This document shows positions 59,351-64,000 of a stretch of 64,000 nucleotides of DNA, in pieces; the first letter of the stretch is position 1, and each line of letters begins with the position of its first letter. A program made the position numbers and the translations under genes. The notes beneath the pieces were generated by a model, which searched no databases, had not been told where the DNA came from, and saw nothing but the letters and a program-made list of their open reading frames with translations. Source of the DNA: Heliocidaris tuberculata. Its lineage: Eukaryota > Echinodermata > Echinoidea > Camarodonta > Echinometridae. The DNA is taken from assembly GCA_025618425.1 (NCBI GenBank), contig CM046832.1, positions 49,792,026-49,856,025 on the forward strand, in the 5' to 3' direction.

Positions 59351-59708
59351 TGTCCCAATTGCTTTTGAAATTTCGTCACAATAGTCTTAAAATGTTGATA
59401 ATATGATCATATTGTTATGTGATAATAAGACCAATTTTACATTTATCAATAATTTATCAATACCTAGACAGGAAGTGAACAGGAAGTTTAAATGTTTACA
59501 AACTTCACACTTTCTTCAGAAAGTATTACTCATCTAACTTCCAACTAAAGCTATGACGCAATGGTCACTTTATGGTCTTCTTATTCTCAACATCACTCCT
59601 TCCAGATAACAGCCCCACTCCCCAATACTGAGTAAAAGTTATGACGTACTTATGGTCATTTGGTCAAGGACTCAAGGTTGACCAACTCCCAATAAGGGGT
59701 TTACCCAT

Positions 59709-59715
59709 TATAAAA
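59709..59715 (+). promoter_or_regulatory. TATA box of the LTR
   Basis: TATAAAA followed by GGGG, about 180 bp before the AATAAA at 59889-59894. The spacing fits a retrotransposon promoter and R-region poly(A) signal. Confidence 0.5.
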
Positions 59716-59888
59716 GGGGTTCACTTCGGGACTCCAGGAATCAGAGCAGAATAGAATATAATTCAGAATAGACTTCAAGATTTACTTCAGAGTAGATTCC
59801 AGACATCATGAGAGTATAGTCACCATCAGACTTACTCTATAGGCTTCATTGTTATATTCATCTTTATCCTCATGTTATACTTCATCTG

Positions 59889-59894
59889 AATAAA
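59889..59894 (+). terminator. AATAAA poly(A) signal in the LTR
   Basis: A canonical hexamer in the expected R region of the putative LTR. Confidence 0.45.
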
Positions 59895-59994
59895 TATAGT
59901 TTCCAACTGTAATTGACTGTGTGCCAAGCGTTCATGATGTTCTCTCTCTGTACTCAAGAAAGTAAACTGTAATTCAACCGATCCCTACACAACA

Positions 59995-60666
59995 TGGTGG
60001 AGAACCCGTTTTTTCATTGAGTTATAGAGAGACTGACTAATCATCTTCAATCTTCGGGAGCATCCTTCCATCGTTCTCTATTTCATCTCTCGTCATTACT
60101 AAATCACCATAATCATCAAATACGCCACTATTCGTTGGTATATCGAATTTATGAGACACCTCCTGATGTATCTCTATACATTGTGAACTCGCTTTCCACA
60201 ACGAGTCCTGATAATATGACACCGTATTAAGACAATTTGATTTCAGACGGATGAGCAGACAGAAGGACAGACGGACGACCAGACAGATGACCAGAAGGAT
60301 GTGCTAACCAGTTCAACTCCAACGCTACAGTGTACATCACCGACATGACTGACGGGGACATCGCCCATCTTCAATAGCCAGCAGTATTCACAAAGTCAAG
60401 AAAGACACATGAATTATGGACAAACTGTACCAATCTAACTAAAAATACAAATTTTCTTGTAATTTCATCAACATCTGGAATTCAAAAGTGGTAAGTGAGA
60501 CACATTATTTTCTACCGAATATAAGTGAGAGTGAAAGTGTGTATGACAGTTCATGCATCATAGTTTAGTGTACTACTACTCTTCAGTTTGGCTATCACCC
60601 TTGCTTACTTTGTATTTAAGCAGTTGTAATTACTCTAATTTATTTTGTAATTTGTAATACTCCAAA
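59995..60666 (+). other. Primer site and leader of gypsy-like element 2
   Basis: TGGTGGAGAACCCG at 59995 begins with the TGG expected of a tRNA primer site; the tRNA was not identified. About 660 nt of untranslated leader follow to the gag ATG. Confidence 0.5.
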
Positions 60667-61574
60667 ATGCCTGTTGACCCTACCTCAAGACCTACCCCGA
60701 CCCTACGACAAACCGACTTCCTACCAAATAGATTTTCTGGCAACACTATTGACCGTGACCTATGGACTGCACATTTTTTAACATTTGAGGACTATCTTGA
60801 CGCCCATGACTATACCACGACTGACAATAACCAATTTCCCGACATACTGAAAATATTTAAGAGAAGCCTCCAGGGCCAAGCTAGACTTTGGATAGAGGGA
60901 CGAACCTTTGAAACATTCGACAAACTGAAATCCTCCTTTATAGGAAGGTTCAGCGGAACCAAATCAACATACGCTTACGTTAGGGAATTCAATGAACTGA
61001 CCACGAATACGGACGAAAGCGCAGAAGTCTATTTGCAGCGCGTAAAGCAAGCTGCTGCGCGCATTGGCTATGGCGAAGCACAGATAAGAGATAAACTCTT
61101 GTCTACTCTTTCACCGAAATGCCGCGCCGCTATCCTGAGACCGCGAGCAGCGACGAAATTGCGACCAAAGCGCAATGCTTTATTGACTTAGACCAGGACA
61201 CGCATGCTAGGACCGAAGTTTCCTTTTCAACACAGGACGAGATTACTCGACTTAGGGACGAGATACATTCCCTCAAATTACAAAACGACGAGAACAGCCA
61301 GCGATACCGTGCTCGCAGCCAGGATCGCAATCCGGCACCGCGCACATGGCGTAATAAGAGCCGCAGTCGCGAACGCAGCGCTGGGCATAGCCCATATCGA
61401 AATAATGACCGACGCCCTGACCAACGCCCTTATCAAACCGACAGACGATCTAGTACCATATGTGACTACTGTCTAATCCCTGGACACTTCTGGCGGGTCT
61501 GCCGCAAACGACAAAGAGACCTCGAAAATAAGCAAAAGAGACGCGACAATAACAGACAACAACAGGATTTTTAG
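60667..61574 (+). pseudogene. Gag of gypsy-like element 2, with a frame change
   Basis: The capsid-like part (60667-61191) has LWTAHFLTFEDYLDAHD and ARLWIEGRTFETFDKL, typical of retrotransposon Gag. The nucleocapsid part lies in the -1 frame (61119-61574), with an Arg/Ser-rich stretch and a true CCHC knuckle CDYCLIPGHFWRVC. The two halves overlap over about 70 nt, where the frame must change. This is either an indel mutation or, less likely, a programmed shift. Confidence 0.75.
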
Positions 61575-61599
61575 AACGGGAGGCTGATAATAGCGCTCA

Positions 61600-64000
61600 T
61601 TATTCATCCTTCCCGAATTCTGAACAAAAATCTAGGCCCAACTCTACTTACGAATCAAAATACATAGGAACTGACGATGTTGACTTGAAACTAAATGGAC
61701 GTAACTTTGTTAAAGGACATTTACCCAGTGGCAAGAATATATTCATTCTCTTTGATAGTGGTGCTTCTAGGACAATCATTTCAGGAAACTTTGTAAAGTC
61801 ATGTAAATATCTATCCACCCTTCCTACTACCAGAGTCGCTCCTGTTAAGATTCAGAATAGGTAATGGTCAATTTCTCATTGCTAGATCAGTCATAAAATT
61901 TCAAGTAACAGTACAAGGACATAAATTTGAAATTTCAGCTCTCATCGTTGACGATCTGATAGGAGTTGATTTGATCTTAGGACAGAATACTCTGTCTGAC
62001 CTAGATGGTTCAAGATCAGACCTAGGAAAATAACATTTGCCCCAGTGAACAAAGTGACGATTAACCCAGGACAAACGAAACATGTCACATAACAGGGAAA
62101 GACACCCGTTTATGTTAGAAACTCTGAGGTTACCATAAATGCGAATTCATATCTTAGTAGACATTGCCCAAGCACGATGATCGTAACACTACAGAAAGGT
62201 AGAACACAAATCCTCGTAACTAACTCTACTGATAGGCCAATACATCTTACCAAAGGCAGACCCATTGCCTCATTAGACTTAGGGAACCTAATTAATACTG
62301 CACAATCCCTCCCAGTAGATGACATGTTTGTAGCACTTAAAGCTAATGGACGAAGATCAACCAATGTAAAATCTGAAAATCTCAAGAAGTATCCCCATCT
62401 CGACCCTGAAGACCCGATAAGTAGTATGACAGAAGAAGAAATAATCAGGAAACAAATTAATCTTACAGATAGTGTACTTTCCCCAGAAGAACAAAAAAAT
62501 ATGTATGACGTGCTCAAGAAAATAGAGAAGCATTTTCTCTATACGGAGAACTTTCAAGCTGTCCGAATTTTGAAGTAGACATAGAACTCGCAAACGATGA
62601 TCCATTTTTCATACGTCCATACTTTGCTACCGAAACTGACAAGAGGAGAATAGAACATGAACTCAATAAATTAGTTAAATTAGGCATACTCGAAGTAGGA
62701 CATCAAGCATACACTTCTCCCGTACTTCTCATATCCAAGAAGGATACGGCAGAGAAAAGAGTTGTGACTGATTTCCGATACTTGAATTCTCGTATTAGAC
62801 GCATCAATCACCCCTTCCCCTTGCTAGCCGAGACATTGAAACGGATAGGAAATGCTGACACCAAGGTCATGAGTGTTATTGATTTGAAATCAGCTTTTCA
62901 TTGCATTCCACTTTCTAAGAAAGCACAGAAATACACAGGTATTGCATCATACCACGGAGGTAAACACTACTACTATAAGAGATTAGCTCAAGGATTGAAT
63001 GTTTCACCAGGCATATTTCAGGCCAAGATAGATGACATTTTGGGTACTATTCCAGATTCAAGGAAATTTTGCATTGTACACCACGATGACATCATACTAT
63101 TTAGCCCTGACAAGACGACTCACAAACAACAATTAGAACTTGTACTTCAAGCTCTTACTGAGAATGGACTTAAGGTCAACCCCAAGAAATGCAAACTTTT
63201 CAGGGATGACGTCACATACATGGGACACAGAATAACAATTGACAAGTTTGGTGACCCATGCATCCAACCGATGACTGATAGATGTAAAGCTATTAGGGAT
63301 TTACCTAAGCCCAAGACCCCTAAACAAGTTAGGAGACTCGTGGGAGCAGTAAATTATGTGTCCAGCTTCTTCCCCAACATTCAGGCCATTTTACGACCAC
63401 TTCACCAACTGACCAGGAAAAAGAACAAGTTCGTTTGGACTGATGAACATGAACAAGCATTTGTAAAGGTTAAGGAATTGATGACTAACCCACCTGTACT
63501 TCACATGCCACAAAAATTTGGTAGATTTTCCTTGTATAGTGATACTTCTAGAACTGCAACAGGTTCATACTTGACTCAAACTGTTCAAGGCAAGGAACAA
63601 ATTATTGGATATTATTCCAAAGTATTACCAAATGCATGCCAAAGATACAGTGTTACCGAATTGGAATTGTTTGGACTTTTGATAAATGTTACTGCATTCA
63701 AACATCTGCTCAAAAGCTGTGAATTTGATGCATTCGTCGATCATAGTTCTATTGTTCAGATGAAATCAAAGGAAGAACCATGCACCAAGCGCTTACAAAA
63801 GCCAATTCTCAAATTATCAGAATACTCATTCAAAATTGGATACAAGAAGGGATCAGAATTAGTTTTGGCGGACTTTCTATCTCGCGCACCACGTGAGGAT
63901 GACTCGGAAATTGACAAAGTAATTCCTATGGCATACAGTCTCTTTTCAGAAGAAGAATTATTTGATAGTGAGGATTCACTTAACCCAGTACAACCCGCAG
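61600..64000 (+). pseudogene. Pol of gypsy-like element 2, multiply frameshifted, runs off edge
   Basis: The protease (LFDSGASRTII, about 61756-61790) shifts frame near 61860. A stop follows at 62031-62033 with a return to the first frame, an in-frame TAA at 62090-62092, and another shift near 62535-62578. The RT/RNase H part is then open to the window end: FEVDIELANDDPFFIRPY, VVTDFRYLNSRI, VIDLKSAFHCIPL, a catalytic box reading HHDD instead of YxDD, FLSR-type RNase H end (VLADFLSRAP). It belongs to a different lineage from element 1. Integrase and the 3' LTR lie beyond the window. Confidence 0.8.

Larger units (their letters stand above)
59351..59994 (+). repeat. Putative 5' LTR of gypsy-like element 2
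   Basis: The right end is set by the primer site at 59995 (LTR ends ...ACAACA). A TGT at 59351 is a plausible left end (about 644 bp). Inside are TATAAAA at 59709-59715 and AATAAA at 59889-59894, in the order expected of a U3-R LTR. No 3' LTR lies in the window to confirm the limits. Confidence 0.5.
59351..64000 (+). mobile_element. Gypsy-like LTR retrotransposon 2 (partial, right edge)
   Basis: LTR, primer site, leader, CCHC Gag, protease, RT and RNase H in the standard Ty3/gypsy order. It is damaged by at least four frame disruptions, so it is not autonomous as read. Confidence 0.8.

Overview
The window looks like animal nuclear DNA, most likely a sea urchin or another echinoderm. It is AT-rich and packed with microsatellites, foldback MITEs and broken retroelements. 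Its two host genes are a Toll-like receptor whose coding region is intronless and a multi-exon astacin metalloprotease with ShK repeats. The taxonomic assignment is inference; no species-diagnostic sequence was identified. No rRNA, tRNA or CRISPR array was seen.

Layout. 1-6.2 kb: repeats, then a DNA transposon (about 2905-6175) with 11-bp terminal inverted repeats and arrays of GACGTC motifs; it carries one truncated RecQ-helicase exon on the minus strand. 6.3-9.0 kb: a complete Toll-like receptor on the plus strand (6322-8985, 887 aa), just downstream of that transposon. 9-28.5 kb: no intact gene, but MITEs with perfect or near-perfect inverted termini (including TTA- and TA-flanked ones), long (TA)n and (CCCCT)n tracts, and a decayed minus-strand LINE (about 24.5-27.9 kb) with a PHD-like zinc motif and a reverse transcriptase fragment. 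28.6-52.1 kb: an astacin/ShK gene on the plus strand, reconstructed here as 15 coding exons totalling 1530 nt (509 aa); all exon phases agree. Its introns are full of MITEs, simple repeats and a second LINE fragment. 52.1-56.3 kb: a Ty3/gypsy-type LTR retrotransposon (Gag with a C-H-C-C box, tRNA-Trp-like primer site, Pol) broken inside integrase. 56.3-59.3 kb: repeats and MITEs. 59.35-64 kb: a second, different Ty3/gypsy-like element (LTR, primer site, CCHC Gag, protease, RT, RNase H) with several frameshifts, running off the right edge.

The most unusual point is that the astacin signal-peptide exon (28558-28638) and the start of the Toll-like receptor (6307-6387) are clearly homologous: each has 15 nt between the splice acceptor and the ATG, followed by 22 codons that agree at 52 of 66 nt. 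In the astacin a splice donor sits exactly where the receptor reads on in frame. This points to sharing or shuffling of a leader exon between an innate immune receptor and a neighbouring secreted protease gene. The two host genes are otherwise unrelated in domain content; both products would enter the secretory pathway.
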